This document shows positions 43,894 to 52,673 of a stretch of DNA of 64,000 nt, one piece after another. The notes beneath the pieces were generated by a model. It did no database searches. It was not told where the DNA came from and worked only from the letters and a program-made list of their open reading frames with translations. The stretch covers positions 930,001-994,000 of the forward strand of contig NZ_JNYV01000002.1 of assembly GCF_000717275.1 (NCBI RefSeq), given 5' to 3'. Each line of letters starts with the position of its first letter. Within the stretch, counting starts at the first letter, position 1. The stretch comes from Kitasatospora arboriphila. Its GTDB lineage: Bacteria > Actinomycetota > Actinomycetes > Mycobacteriales > Mycobacteriaceae. The position numbers and the translations under genes were made by a program.

Positions 43894-44415
43894 TCAGCTG
43901 GCAGCGTCCGCGGGGCGGTGAAAAACGGCGAGTTGGGCGCCTGCAGCACCGAGACCCACCGCGGCGGCAAGAGCGGTGGACTGGGTTGGCGACAGTTTGG
44001 TGTCGAGACCGAGCGCGTGGTCGACGCTCCACCGTCCCGGACCGAGTGCTGCCAGTGCCAGGGCGGCCACCGAGAGATTCGCGACGTATTCCCAGCCTTC
44101 GGAGGTGATGAAGAATCCGTTTGGAAGGTGGACTGAGCGTGCTGCCACAGCCATCGTGCCGACCACGGCTGCAGAAGCCAGCGGAGTTGCTGCGCCGGTG
44201 ACTATTGCTGCACCTGCTCCAACTTCGACCACAGCGCTGGCACGGGCTTGAAGTTTGGGCTGCCTGAATCCGATTGATCCGAACCAGCCGGCGGTGCCAT
44301 CAATGCTGCGTCCATGTTTGAGGCCGTGGGCGATCATCGTTCCGCCGACTGCTGCTCGGAGTAGCAATTGCGCGCCGATGTATCCGGTGTTCGTGAGAGC
44401 TGACTTTCGTGCCAT
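43894..44415 (-). CDS. DoxX-family membrane protein
   Basis: This 173-residue protein has four predicted membrane helices and the DoxX pattern (LLLRAAVGGTMIAHGLKH near the start, and a central VVEVGAGAAIVTG). The C-terminus is short and cytoplasmic. Members are small membrane proteins linked to redox and thiol stress in actinobacteria, but their activity is poorly defined. It is convergent with the ferredoxin and downstream of a TetR gene by about 110 bases. Confidence 0.88.
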   Translation of the reverse strand: MARKSALTNTGYIGAQLLLRAAVGGTMIAHGLKHGRSIDGTAGWFGSIGFRQPKLQARASAVVEVGAGAAIVTGAATPLASAAVVGTMAVAARSVHLPNGFFITSEGWEYVANLSVAALALAALGPGRWSVDHALGLDTKLSPTQSTALAAAVGLGAAGAQLAVFHRPADAAS

Positions 44416-44522
44416 CGTCGGTAGGCCTTTCGGTCGTATGTCGAGTCATGGGTGAATCAGTCCTCGATCTGCATCGATTCAGCTTAATGAATCATCTCAT
44501 AAGCTGCCAGCTGCTCGGGAGA

Positions 44523-45122
44523 CTAGGGGCGCGGTGCAGCCCAGTTGGCGATCTCCTCAACGAGTTCCGCGACGTCTGCCGTGGTGGGTGGCATTCGGTC
44601 CACATGCTGAAATGTGCGCGCGAGCATCGCGCCCACGAACGCCCTCACCAGCCAGGCCACGTCCCCTTCGCGCACCTGGCCCGCGACCTGAGCCGCGCGA
44701 AACGCCGCCACCAACGCGTGCGACATCGGATCCAGAACATGCCGCTGAAGTGCGGCATAGACCTCCGGATGTCGCGATGCGTCTGCCGATACTCGAAGCT
44801 GCAGATCGAGCGCTCCCGAGCCCAACCCCTCTGCGAACTGGGTGCCCAGAACCATCAGGTCTGTCGAAAGGTCCCCGCTGGGAACGAACTTCGGCATGTC
44901 GACGGCGCCCATCGCATCAGCGAGCAGATCCTCGGATCTCGCCCATCGAACGGTGACAGACTTGCGCGAAACTCCCGCGCGAAGGGCCACTTGCCTGATG
45001 CTGAAACCTTCGGTACCGGCGGCCGCAAGTTCATCCCGCGCCGCGTCCAGGATCCGCTCCGTCAGTTCGCCGTCGCGCGGTCTGCCACTGCGGCGTGGGC
45101 CATGTGTTCCTGTTGCGCTCAC
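44523..45122 (-). CDS. TetR-family transcriptional regulator
   Basis: This 199-residue regulator starts at GTG. The HTH is at about residues 25-70 (FSIRQVALRAGVSRKSVTVRWARSEDLL). It is divergent from the second P450. The intergenic region contains TTAGG-N14-CCTAA (45172-45195) with an inner ACC-N5-GGT, a candidate operator controlling both genes. Confidence 0.88.
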   Translation of the reverse strand: MSATGTHGPRRSGRPRDGELTERILDAARDELAAAGTEGFSIRQVALRAGVSRKSVTVRWARSEDLLADAMGAVDMPKFVPSGDLSTDLMVLGTQFAEGLGSGALDLQLRVSADASRHPEVYAALQRHVLDPMSHALVAAFRAAQVAGQVREGDVAWLVRAFVGAMLARTFQHVDRMPPTTADVAELVEEIANWAAPRP

Positions 45123-45171
45123 TTGGACAGCATTTCACCACTTGACAGCGCGACCAACCCTCCGCAACACT

Positions 45172-45195
45172 TTAGGTACCAATGTGGTCCCCTAA
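45172..45195. promoter_or_regulatory. Putative TetR operator, TTAGG-N14-CCTAA
   Basis: A nested inverted repeat lies 23 bases before the P450 GTG and 50 bases from the TetR start. Confidence 0.45.
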
Positions 45196-45217
45196 TTGAA
45201 ATCCCCTGGAGAAACCT

Positions 45218-46429
45218 GTGAGCGAGTGCCCCGTCTACAACCCTTTCTCCGAGTTGGTCCTCGCAAACCCGTTCCCCGCATATGCCGAGATGCAGCAGAA
45301 GTGCCCTGTCCACCGATTCGGGCAGCACGAACCACCGTTCTACACCGCGTTCAAGTACGCCGACGTGGTCGAGGTCGTGATGAACCGCAATGACTGGACC
45401 GCCCGGTACGGCATCTCGCCGCAGTTTCAGCGCGGCGTCGGCTTCAACACCGACGGATCCGAACACGTGAAGTTCCGCCGCGCGGTGGTGACGGGCTTGA
45501 CGAAGCGTCACATCGACGCCCTGGAACCCGACATCACCCGCATGGTGAAAGAACTCCTCGACGGCCTCGAGGCTCACGGCCCGGGCGACTTCCATGATTT
45601 GTTTGCCATGCCACTTCCCGTGGCGGTCATCGCCCAGCTCATGGGAATCGAGGGTGAGCTCGGGCGTTTCAAGCAGCTGTCCGACGACCTCATGATCCAG
45701 GGAATGAACAGCACTGACGTCGGCGGATTTCATCGTGTGCGAGCCAAGCTCGACGAGTACTGGCAGGAGCAGCTCGCACCGCGCAAGGCACTGCTCGCCA
45801 CCGTCCCCGACCCGAAGTCCGACTCCATCGGGTCAGTGATCCCCGATGACCTGATCACTACGTTGCTGCTGTTCCGCGGCGACGATGGCCAGCCCCTCAC
45901 CGACGCGGAGATCCACAACTCGCTGATGAACTTGCTCCTGGCCGGCAACGAGACCACCACATCGTTGCTGACCAACCTGATCTGGCGACTACTGGAGGTA
46001 CCCAGCCGTTGGGAGGAACTTCTGGCCGACCGCTCGCTGGTCGACTCTGCGATCGAAGAGAGCCTGCGTTTCGACTCTCCTGTATTGGGGATGTTTCGAA
46101 CCAGCCTGCACGACGTCGAGCTCGGCGGCGTGGAAATCGGACCGAAGTCGAAGATCATGGTCAACTACGGTGCTGCCAACCGAGATCCGGACATCTTCTC
46201 GGATGCCGATCAGTTCCTGATCGATCGGCCTCGCGATGAGCTCCGCCAGCACATCGCGTTCGGGAAAGGCCCCCACGTGTGCCCGGGGGCGGAATTGTCG
46301 CGACTGGAAACGCGCGTCGCGCTGAACGCCTTGCTAGACCGCTTTCCCGCACTGAAGCTCAACGGCGGCAACTCGCGGATCGAGCCGTTCAATTTTTGGG
46401 GCAGAAGGACTTTGCCGGTCTCATGGTGA
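45218..46429 (+). CDS. Cytochrome P450
   Basis: This 403-residue soluble P450 starts at GTG. The I-helix motif is LLAGNETTTS, the ExxR is in EESLRFD, and the haem loop is FGKGPHVCPGAE with Cys355. It has no adjacent ferredoxin, so it may share the 43566 ferredoxin or another one. It is divergent from a TetR regulator. The sequence is clearly different from the P450 at 42382, so it is not a recent duplicate. Confidence 0.95.
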   Translation: MSECPVYNPFSELVLANPFPAYAEMQQKCPVHRFGQHEPPFYTAFKYADVVEVVMNRNDWTARYGISPQFQRGVGFNTDGSEHVKFRRAVVTGLTKRHIDALEPDITRMVKELLDGLEAHGPGDFHDLFAMPLPVAVIAQLMGIEGELGRFKQLSDDLMIQGMNSTDVGGFHRVRAKLDEYWQEQLAPRKALLATVPDPKSDSIGSVIPDDLITTLLLFRGDDGQPLTDAEIHNSLMNLLLAGNETTTSLLTNLIWRLLEVPSRWEELLADRSLVDSAIEESLRFDSPVLGMFRTSLHDVELGGVEIGPKSKIMVNYGAANRDPDIFSDADQFLIDRPRDELRQHIAFGKGPHVCPGAELSRLETRVALNALLDRFPALKLNGGNSRIEPFNFWGRRTLPVSW

Positions 46430-46445
46430 CCACGTTGGAGTCTCG

Positions 46446-46477
46446 GCGACGCGGTCTAGGCCACCGAACCGCGTCGC
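46446..46477. terminator. Terminator hairpin after the P450
   Basis: GCGACGCGGT and ACCGCGTCGC pair perfectly around a 12-base loop, 17 bases after the stop codon. Confidence 0.75.
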
Positions 46478-46804
46478 GTGCGATCAGTTCTCACGACCGG
46501 CAGTAACCGGACGATCGAGAAGCGCCTGTCTTCGACAATTCATCCACGCCTCAAAGTCCGAGCAATGCAGGAGGGGGGCTTTCGATGTGGGGCGGTGATC
46601 GATCTGCTGAGAGTTGAGCCCGCGCTAATAGCCCACCGGTCGGCTTCGACTTGCTTCACCCCATCACGTACCCATCATTTTGAGCTGAATTTCCAGAGAC
46701 GGACTTGGTCGGTCCTGGACACTCCAACCGAGTTCTTGCTGCTCAGCAGTACAGCGTGGACTGCGTTGGACAGGTAACGATGTACAAAGCGAGATCAAGA
46801 GATC

Positions 46805-46829
46805 AGGGGTTCGAATCCCCTCGGTCGCA
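46805..46829 (+). other. tRNA 3'-end-like remnant (T-arm plus acceptor strand)
   Basis: A perfect T-arm (AGGGG-TTCGAAT-CCCCT) is followed by a seven-base acceptor-like strand and an A. A pairing 5' acceptor strand is not found upstream beyond three bases, so I do not call a complete tRNA. A terminator hairpin follows at the distance usual for tRNA genes. Confidence 0.6.
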
Positions 46830-46838
46830 AGTCGATAC

Positions 46839-46876
46839 GGCCTGCACCTTCGCTTACGTGAGGTGTGGGCCGTTTT
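46839..46876 (+). terminator. Intrinsic terminator after tRNA-like remnant A
   Basis: GGCCTGCACCT and AGGTGTGGGCC form an 11-base stem with two G-U pairs. It is followed by GTTTTCTG. Confidence 0.75.
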
Positions 46877-47351
46877 CTGTGTTGAGTTGTTCTGTGGCGG
46901 TGGATGATCGAAGTTGGGTTGGGATCGTCAACACCGCTGACCTCCTTCTCATCTCGCAACCCCTCCACGCTAAATGCAGGTGGTTGGTGAACTCGCGGTA
47001 CTCGGAGCGGACAGCCATGGGTCCGGAACGAATGAGAGTTCCCTGTGCTCATGGAGGCTTGGGAATGCGCGCCCTTGTACGGGTGTGGTGGTCGCGGTGG
47101 GTGACTGCTCCAGCGGGACACTCGGACCGACAAGAAACAAGTGAGTGTGCCGACGCTCGGCGAACTATCCGAGCTGCCGTCGAGCCTGTGGCGTGATGCC
47201 AAAATGTGCACGGGTTCGACCATGCGTGGAGAGACACGGTTCAACTCGGGCTCAATACACGAAGTCCCGATGTGCCCGGGCTGGTCTTGTTTTGGTGCAT
47301 AGGTGGCGCCGACAACGTGGTCGGCGGATCTGTTGTTCAAGTGCCTCAGAG

Positions 47352-47672
47352 TCAGAGTGTCTGGCGTTGGAGGGCTCGTTCTTTCGCTGTCGTTCCGCCC
47401 CAGATTCCGTAGGGCTCGCCTGCATCGAGGGCGTGTTGTTGGCACCGTGTGCGTACTGGGCACCCTCTGCAGATGGCTTTTGCTTTGCGCTCGTGTGCTT
47501 GGAGCGCGGGCCCGCGTGTGCCGGTCGGGGGGAAGAAGATCGTGGTGTCGAGGCCGCGGCATGCGCCGTGGCGTTGCCAGTCCCAGTGTTCTGCGTTGGG
47601 GTGGGGGAGGGACGGTTTCTGTGTTCGGTATCGCGAGACGATGGAATCGATGGTTGCTGCTGCCGGCGGCAT
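47352..47672 (-). CDS. WhiB-family iron-sulphur transcription factor
   Basis: This 106-residue protein has the four cluster cysteines C38, C68, C71 and C77 in the C-xn-C-x2-C-x5-C pattern, and the GIWGG turn at 89-93 followed by a basic tail. These define WhiB-like [4Fe-4S] regulators. The start at 47672 gives the usual length. It is downstream of, and on the same strand as, the permease (113-base gap). It may be part of the island or a separate gene. Confidence 0.9.
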   Translation of the reverse strand: MPPAAATIDSIVSRYRTQKPSLPHPNAEHWDWQRHGACRGLDTTIFFPPTGTRGPALQAHERKAKAICRGCPVRTRCQQHALDAGEPYGIWGGTTAKERALQRQTL

Positions 47673-47785
47673 GGTGAGTGTCTTTCTGGCTTGGGCCGGT
47701 TCGGTGCGCTGCGCTGGGCGAGCAGGTCGTCCTCGTGTAACGCCGTGTTGTACCGACCACGGCGGTGATCGGCACAACGGGGCGC

Positions 47786-48832
47786 TCAGGTTGTGGCGGG
47801 TGGAGCTGCGTTCGGGCTGGTGGTGGGCTGACGGTCCGGCTCGGCGTTGTCACCGGGTTTGTCGGGGGCCACTTCGTTGCCCTTTCGTTTGAGTCGCCGG
47901 GCCCAAGTTGCGGTGAGGATCGGGCACAGGATGGCGGTGACGACGACGGAGGCGGCGACGAGGACGGTGGCTTGTTCTGCGGCCGCTTCGTAGATGGGGT
48001 TTGCTTCGGCGACGATGGCCGGAACGAGGGCGGCGTTGCCTGCGGTGGTGGCCGCTGCCAGCCCGGCCACGCCGTCTCCGCCGGTCAGACGGTCAGCTGT
48101 CATGAGAACCAGGCCGCCGACCAGTGAGACGAACAGGCCCAGAGCGATGCCGAGAAGGCCGGCTTTGACGACGGCGTTGAGATTGATGGTCAGACCGAGC
48201 GCAAGACCGAGGAAGGGGACCATGCCGGGCACCATGGGTGCGAGGAGTTCACGCATGCGGGCGTCGAGGTTGCCGACGAGCATGCCGAGGGCCAGGGGCA
48301 AGATCGCGCCGACGAGTGCCTGCCACGGAAAGGCGGCCAGCCCGGCAATTCCCAGGGTCACCATGGTCAGGAAGGGCCCCGATTCGAGCGACATCAGCGA
48401 GTAGGCGCCGGCATCTTTCTTTCGTCCGAACTGGCCCATGAGGGAGATGTACAGGCCGCCGTTGGTGTCGTTGAGCGCGGCCACGATTGCCAGCGTGGAA
48501 AGGCCGGCGAAGATGCCCCCGGCCACGGGGGCTTCGCCGAGGAGTCGGCCCACGACGATCCCCACGACGAGCGCGAAGAGGATCTTGGTTCCGAGAAGGA
48601 CGCCTCCCTTCTTGAGAATGTAAGGGGTGGAGCGTAACTCGAGTGTTGCGCCGAGGCAGAAGAAGAACACTGCCAGCAGGGGGGCGAGCCCGGTGAAGAA
48701 TGAGCCGGTGAATGATCCGAAGAACTCGCCGGCATTCGGGGCGAATGTGTGGATGAGGGCACCGATGAGTAGTGGTACGAGCATCATCCCGCCGGGAACG
48801 CGTTCAATGGCACTTCTGATGGGAACGGACAT
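47786..48832 (-). CDS. KdgT-type 2-keto-3-deoxygluconate/sugar-acid permease
   Basis: This is an integral membrane protein of 348 residues with about ten hydrophobic helices. KdgT signatures include IERVPGGMMLVPLLIGA at the N-terminus, ALNDTNGGLYISLMGQFG and AATTAGNAALVPA. The polar C-tail is about 30 residues. It imports a sugar acid by proton symport. It lies on the same strand as the dehydrogenase, kinase and RuBisCO-like genes and would supply their substrate. Confidence 0.93.
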   Translation of the reverse strand: MSVPIRSAIERVPGGMMLVPLLIGALIHTFAPNAGEFFGSFTGSFFTGLAPLLAVFFFCLGATLELRSTPYILKKGGVLLGTKILFALVVGIVVGRLLGEAPVAGGIFAGLSTLAIVAALNDTNGGLYISLMGQFGRKKDAGAYSLMSLESGPFLTMVTLGIAGLAAFPWQALVGAILPLALGMLVGNLDARMRELLAPMVPGMVPFLGLALGLTINLNAVVKAGLLGIALGLFVSLVGGLVLMTADRLTGGDGVAGLAAATTAGNAALVPAIVAEANPIYEAAAEQATVLVAASVVVTAILCPILTATWARRLKRKGNEVAPDKPGDNAEPDRQPTTSPNAAPPATT

Positions 48833-48904
48833 GGTTACTCCTGTAGGGCGGGGCGTCCTGTGAGCCCCGGTGGTTCGGGTGAGGTGATGTGGGGGTGTGC
48901 TCGG

Positions 48905-49948
48905 TCATCCCAGGCCGGGGACGAGGAGCACCTTGCATGCGTCGGCGGTCAGCAGGTCGATCGCTTCGTCGATGTCGCTGAGTTTTTTGCGGTGGGTGAC
49001 GAGCCAGTCCAGTTCCAGGCGCCCGGAGTCCAGGAGCAGCAGGCTCTGTTCCCATGTCTCCCACAGCCTGCGGCCGAAGATGCCGCGTAGGGTGATGCCC
49101 TTCTTGTTGATGAATTGTGCGATGTCTATGTCGACAGAACGGCTTGGATGGCCGACGGTGACGACGGTTGCTTCTCGGCGTAGCGCCTGAAAGAGGGTGC
49201 CGAGTGCGACGGGGGCGCCGGAGCATTCGAAGGCGACATCGAAGCCGCCGCGTGCACCGGTCAGGTCGAGGCATTTTTGGACTGGGTCGTCCTCGGGTGC
49301 CATGGCGATGACGCCCAGTTTCTCGGCTTGTGCGCGGCGGTAGGGATTTGGCTCGATCGCCACGACGTAAGCGGCGCCCATGAGTTGGGCGAGGTAGGCC
49401 ACGACCAGTCCCACCGGTCCTGCGCCGCTGACGAGGACGGCTCGACCGGCGACGGAGTAGTCCGCGCGCTGCACGGCGTGCACGGCTACCCCGGCTGCTT
49501 CGAGGAGGGCGCCGGACTCGAACGAGAGGCTGTCGGGGATTTTGACGCAGATATCTCTGGGCACGTTCATGTACTCGGCGAACAGTCCGTCTATGTGCAT
49601 GCCGATGATGCGGGTGCGTTCGCAGGTGTGGGCGTCGCCGGTGCGGCAGGCATAACACCGACCGCAGATGAGGTGACTTTCCAGGGCGACGCGGTCTCCC
49701 ACTCGCAGGTCGGTGACCCCGGATCCGACTTCGACCACCGTGCCGGCGCCTTCGTGTCCCAGGACGACCGGCAGGGAGAGATTGAAGGCTTGTGCGGACG
49801 GTGTCCATTCGTAGAGTTCACGGTCGGTGCCGCACAGCGACGCTGCTGCGACCTCGATCACGACATGTCCGTCGGTGGCTTTGGGATCGGCAGCGTCAGT
49901 GGTGTAGTCGACTCCTCGGTTGGCCGAGGTCTTCATTACAGCTCTCAT
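48905..49948 (-). CDS. Zinc-dependent dehydrogenase (threonine/sorbitol-dehydrogenase-like)
   Basis: This 347-residue medium-chain dehydrogenase has the catalytic zinc motif ASLCGTDRELYEW and GHEGAGTVVEVG. The structural zinc Cys cluster is CGRCYACRTGDAHTC, and the NAD(P) motif is SGAGPVGLVVAYL. In this operon it most plausibly oxidises a hydroxyl of a sugar acid to a keto group before phosphorylation. The start at 49948 is favoured by GAGAAAG upstream; an ATG at 49936 is the alternative. Confidence 0.9.
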   Translation of the reverse strand: MRAVMKTSANRGVDYTTDAADPKATDGHVVIEVAAASLCGTDRELYEWTPSAQAFNLSLPVVLGHEGAGTVVEVGSGVTDLRVGDRVALESHLICGRCYACRTGDAHTCERTRIIGMHIDGLFAEYMNVPRDICVKIPDSLSFESGALLEAAGVAVHAVQRADYSVAGRAVLVSGAGPVGLVVAYLAQLMGAAYVVAIEPNPYRRAQAEKLGVIAMAPEDDPVQKCLDLTGARGGFDVAFECSGAPVALGTLFQALRREATVVTVGHPSRSVDIDIAQFINKKGITLRGIFGRRLWETWEQSLLLLDSGRLELDWLVTHRKKLSDIDEAIDLLTADACKVLLVPGLG

Positions 49949-49992
49949 GGGTGGTGTCGCTTTCTCACAGGTTCGGGTGGGTGCCTGGGTGC

Positions 49993-51288
49993 TCAGGCAG
50001 GGATGGGTGCCGCGAAGCGGCGGAGGATGTCGACGGGGCCGACCTGTCCGCCTTTGAGCAGAAGGCGGCAACCGGCGACGGCCGAATCGTCGTCGGCACG
50101 GCAGACGGGGCCTGCGGTCACGAATTGTCGTGCCACACGTAGGTATCGAACGTTCATCGCCTTGAGTGCATGGCTCGAGGTGTCACCGCCGAACACTGCG
50201 ATGTCGGAGGTGAGCTGCCGGGTGGCCATGGTGGCGGCGAGTTCGCCCAGGACCGTGCCCACGTGTTCGGCGGAGACAGGCCGGGTCGCGGAGTATCGGT
50301 GATCGCCGGCTCCCAGCGTGGTGTGCACCATCACGTTGTGTCCGGCGCTCAGTGCTCGAGCGACGTCGGCGGTGAGGGCGGCGGTCAGTTCGCTGTCGCG
50401 GTGGTGCAGCAGTGCGGCGGGTGCCGGGATGTCGATCCATCCGTGCTCTCGTGCGTCGTCGAGTTGCCGTGCGGTGACGCTCGACGCGGACGCGCTCACC
50501 ACAAGAACCGGCCCAGCGGTGCGGTCGGCGCCGTCTGCAATGGTCTCGGCGCCAGTGGATTTGGCGAGTGCGGCCATGATGCCGCCCGATCCGACCACCA
50601 GTGCAGGGTCATCCCCGGATCCGTCACGGCGTAGCACCGCCGCAATTTTGTCGAGATGAGCGTCGCTCACGGCGTCGAGCACGAATGCTGCGGATGCACT
50701 GTTGCCGCGCAGAGCTTTCCACGATGCATCGAAAGTCTCGTCGTCGTAGGCGGGCACGTGTATGGCATCGGGGATCTGGTGGTCGCTGAACTGGTGGGAG
50801 AGCACCAGCCGAAGGTCGGCCTCCGTCATCGGGGTCGAGGGATGTGTGGCCATGACCGGGTGTCGATCCAGTCGGTAGATCTGCTCGCTGGACACTGCAA
50901 AGTGTTGGCTGAAGGCGGTGTACCGGCCGAAACCGGGTTGAGCCGGCACGACGGGTATGGCGCCGTGCCCGGGGAATTGTTCGTGGAGCAGTTCGATGCC
51001 ACGTCCAATGCTGCCGAGCGTGGGCGAACTGTCGAAGGTGGAACAGATCTTGTAGAGGATGACGTCGGCGTGGAGGTCAGAAATCCGTTTGAGGTCACCG
51101 CGGACCTGGTGGTCGAAGTCCTTTCCGGACAATGATCGTGCGGGACCGGCGATTCCGACCACGTCGGCGTCGGAGGGAAGGGGTGCGTCGCCGATCGCGA
51201 GCACTGCGTCGAGCCCGTGCGAGTGTGCCTGGGCGAGAACGTCGCCGGCACCGGTCAGGTCGTCGGCGACGAATCCGAAGCGGGCCAT
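49993..51288 (-). CDS. DUF1537-type four-carbon-acid sugar kinase
   Basis: This 431-residue protein shows the family hallmarks: N-terminal FVADDLTGAGD, central SGGIMAAL, and C-terminal nucleotide-binding FGGDTSSHALK and LLLKGGQVG. DUF1537 proteins (OtnK/OiaK type) phosphorylate sugar acids such as tetronates or oxo-isoapionate with ATP. The start lies two bases before the RuBisCO-like stop, so the two are translationally coupled. The product would be a phosphorylated keto-acid for the RuBisCO-like enzyme. Confidence 0.92.
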   Translation of the reverse strand: MARFGFVADDLTGAGDVLAQAHSHGLDAVLAIGDAPLPSDADVVGIAGPARSLSGKDFDHQVRGDLKRISDLHADVILYKICSTFDSSPTLGSIGRGIELLHEQFPGHGAIPVVPAQPGFGRYTAFSQHFAVSSEQIYRLDRHPVMATHPSTPMTEADLRLVLSHQFSDHQIPDAIHVPAYDDETFDASWKALRGNSASAAFVLDAVSDAHLDKIAAVLRRDGSGDDPALVVGSGGIMAALAKSTGAETIADGADRTAGPVLVVSASASSVTARQLDDAREHGWIDIPAPAALLHHRDSELTAALTADVARALSAGHNVMVHTTLGAGDHRYSATRPVSAEHVGTVLGELAATMATRQLTSDIAVFGGDTSSHALKAMNVRYLRVARQFVTAGPVCRADDDSAVAGCRLLLKGGQVGPVDILRRFAAPIPA

Positions 51289-51289
51289 C

Positions 51290-52552
51290 TCATCGCCCCC
51301 CGAACATCTCGACGGCATGGGTCAGGTGTAGGTCCCCGTCGTTGGCGTGTATCCGTGCCGCTTCGGTGAGGGAGAGCCCGTTCACCGCTGCCTCCCATGA
51401 CTGTCGGAGGCTGCGCACCCCCGCCCCGGGGCCGTCAGGGTGAGCCGCGATGCCACCGCCGGCCAGCATCAGCACATCGGTCGACCCGATCGCGTCGTAC
51501 GTTGGTCCCGGTGTGGACGCGTTCTGGCCGGAGGAGAGCACGGGCAGTGGGGTCACGGTGTGGCCCAGGGGCGTCAGAAGTTCGGCGACGTTACGTGAGA
51601 CTTCGTCGTCGCGTTCGTAGAACTTGCTGCCGAGCCCACTGACGTGAAGATGGTCCGCACCAGCCAGACGAGCCAACTGTTGCCATACCCCGTAGTCGAT
51701 GCCGAGGCCGCGGCAACGCATGGTCGCGGCCAGGCCCGCTCGGTGCCCGTGGATCGGCAGTGCGCTGAAGGATCGGAGCCACTCGAGTGCGGGCAGGCCC
51801 ATGATCGGGACGTTGAGCATGACGCAGCGGCCACCGGCCTCGACCACGGTGTCGTGCCGGCGACGCAACCCGGGCAGGTCGCCGGTGATGTTGAAGGCGT
51901 ACATCGTCTGGTGGCCGGTCACCTGTTCGGCCCGGGCGATCTCATCGGTCGCGACGGCGACTCGCCGCTCGAGAGGAAGATAGGCAGGGTCCGTCATCAG
52001 CTCGTCGTCCTTGATGACGTCGATCGATGCCAGTGCCAACTCGCGTACGACCACTCGGAACTCGTCTTCGGACAATCCGACGTTGGGCTTGACGATGGTT
52101 CCGATGAGGGCGCCGGTGGTGTCGCTGATCAACTTTCGCGTTCCGTCGATACCGTATGCCGGTCCGCTGTGCGCTGCGATGAACTCCGTCGGCAGGTCGA
52201 TCGACTGCAAACGGCATGCGAAGAGCTCGCCCAGTTCGAAGAGGTTCCCTGCAATCGCAGTCTGAAGAGTGGCCAAGTCCGTTCCGACGTTCTCCATGGG
52301 AAAGTCGATCGTTGCGGTCGCAGCCCGTACTTTTTCGGGCTCACGGCGAGATGGCAGGGACGGCCGCACCTGTTCGAGTTCTTGTACGTCGACGACGAGG
52401 GCGGCGTGGCGCTCCCGAATGCGTGGGGATTCACCCGGAACAGGCACGAAGGTCCCACTGGACTGCTCGCCGGCCAACAGAGTGGCGGCAGCACGGGGGT
52501 CGATTTCCGATTCCAGGTAGTAGGTGCAGCGGATGGATCGCGCGTCTCGCAT
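51290..52552 (-). CDS. RuBisCO-like protein (RLP)
   Basis: This 420-residue protein belongs to the RuBisCO large-subunit superfamily. Equivalents of active-site residues are visible: Lys155 in TIVKPN (spinach Lys175), Lys181-Asp183-Glu184 in VIKDDE (carbamylated Lys and metal ligands), HGHRAG (His270, Arg271) and Lys310 in the loop-6 region. Spinach Lys177 is replaced by Asn157 and the SGGI motif reads AGGGI, so CO2 fixation on RuBP is unlikely. With the kinase next to it, decarboxylation or hydrolysis of a phosphorylated keto sugar acid (OiaX/OiaT type) is the best model. First gene of its operon. Confidence 0.93.
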   Translation of the reverse strand: MRDARSIRCTYYLESEIDPRAAATLLAGEQSSGTFVPVPGESPRIRERHAALVVDVQELEQVRPSLPSRREPEKVRAATATIDFPMENVGTDLATLQTAIAGNLFELGELFACRLQSIDLPTEFIAAHSGPAYGIDGTRKLISDTTGALIGTIVKPNVGLSEDEFRVVVRELALASIDVIKDDELMTDPAYLPLERRVAVATDEIARAEQVTGHQTMYAFNITGDLPGLRRRHDTVVEAGGRCVMLNVPIMGLPALEWLRSFSALPIHGHRAGLAATMRCRGLGIDYGVWQQLARLAGADHLHVSGLGSKFYERDDEVSRNVAELLTPLGHTVTPLPVLSSGQNASTPGPTYDAIGSTDVLMLAGGGIAAHPDGPGAGVRSLRQSWEAAVNGLSLTEAARIHANDGDLHLTHAVEMFGGR

Positions 52553-52595
52553 GACGGCCCTTCGTCGAGCGCAGTCCGCACACTGGACTGCATTT

Positions 52596-52616
52596 GTACG
52601 TATGAATAGTACGTAC
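52596..52616. promoter_or_regulatory. GntR operator, GTACGTA-N7-TACGTAC
   Basis: A perfect inverted repeat with 7-base arms lies 44 bases upstream of the RLP start, in the 121-base divergent region shared with the GntR gene. It is the natural binding site for that regulator. Confidence 0.7.
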
Positions 52617-52673
52617 TTTAGGGGTGACTGAGGTCACTGTCAACGGGCTCGATCCAAATGATCACATCCCGTC

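Larger units (their letters stand above)
46622..46920. repeat. Long direct repeat, copy A
   Basis: About 300 bases match 53934-54232 at roughly 85% by eye, in the same orientation. Shared landmarks in order are GCGCTAATAGCCCACC, CCAGAGACGGAC, CTGCTCAGCAG, GGACAGGTAACGATGTAC, GCGAGATCAAGAG, a tRNA T-arm, GTCGATACGGCCTGCACC and the hairpin terminator. No protein-coding frame explains it. The bases between 46430 and 46621 hold only the P450 terminator, and 46921-47351 holds nothing recognisable. Confidence 0.9.

Noticed and set aside
46754..46829. A complete tRNA gene in repeat A (and at the same place in repeat B)
   Set aside because: The T-arm and 3' acceptor strand are clear, but only three bases of the 5' acceptor pair and no convincing D-arm and anticodon stem could be folded.
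46795..47853. A 352-codon minus-strand open frame overlapping repeat A and the WhiB gene
   Set aside because: It is low-complexity and Pro/Arg/Thr-rich, runs through the repeat and terminator, and is out of frame with the clear WhiB gene.
51290..52552. A true CO2-fixing RuBisCO
   Set aside because: The equivalent of Lys177 is Asn, the SGGI motif is changed, and there is no phosphoribulokinase or small subunit. The kinase/permease context points to a RuBisCO-like enzyme.
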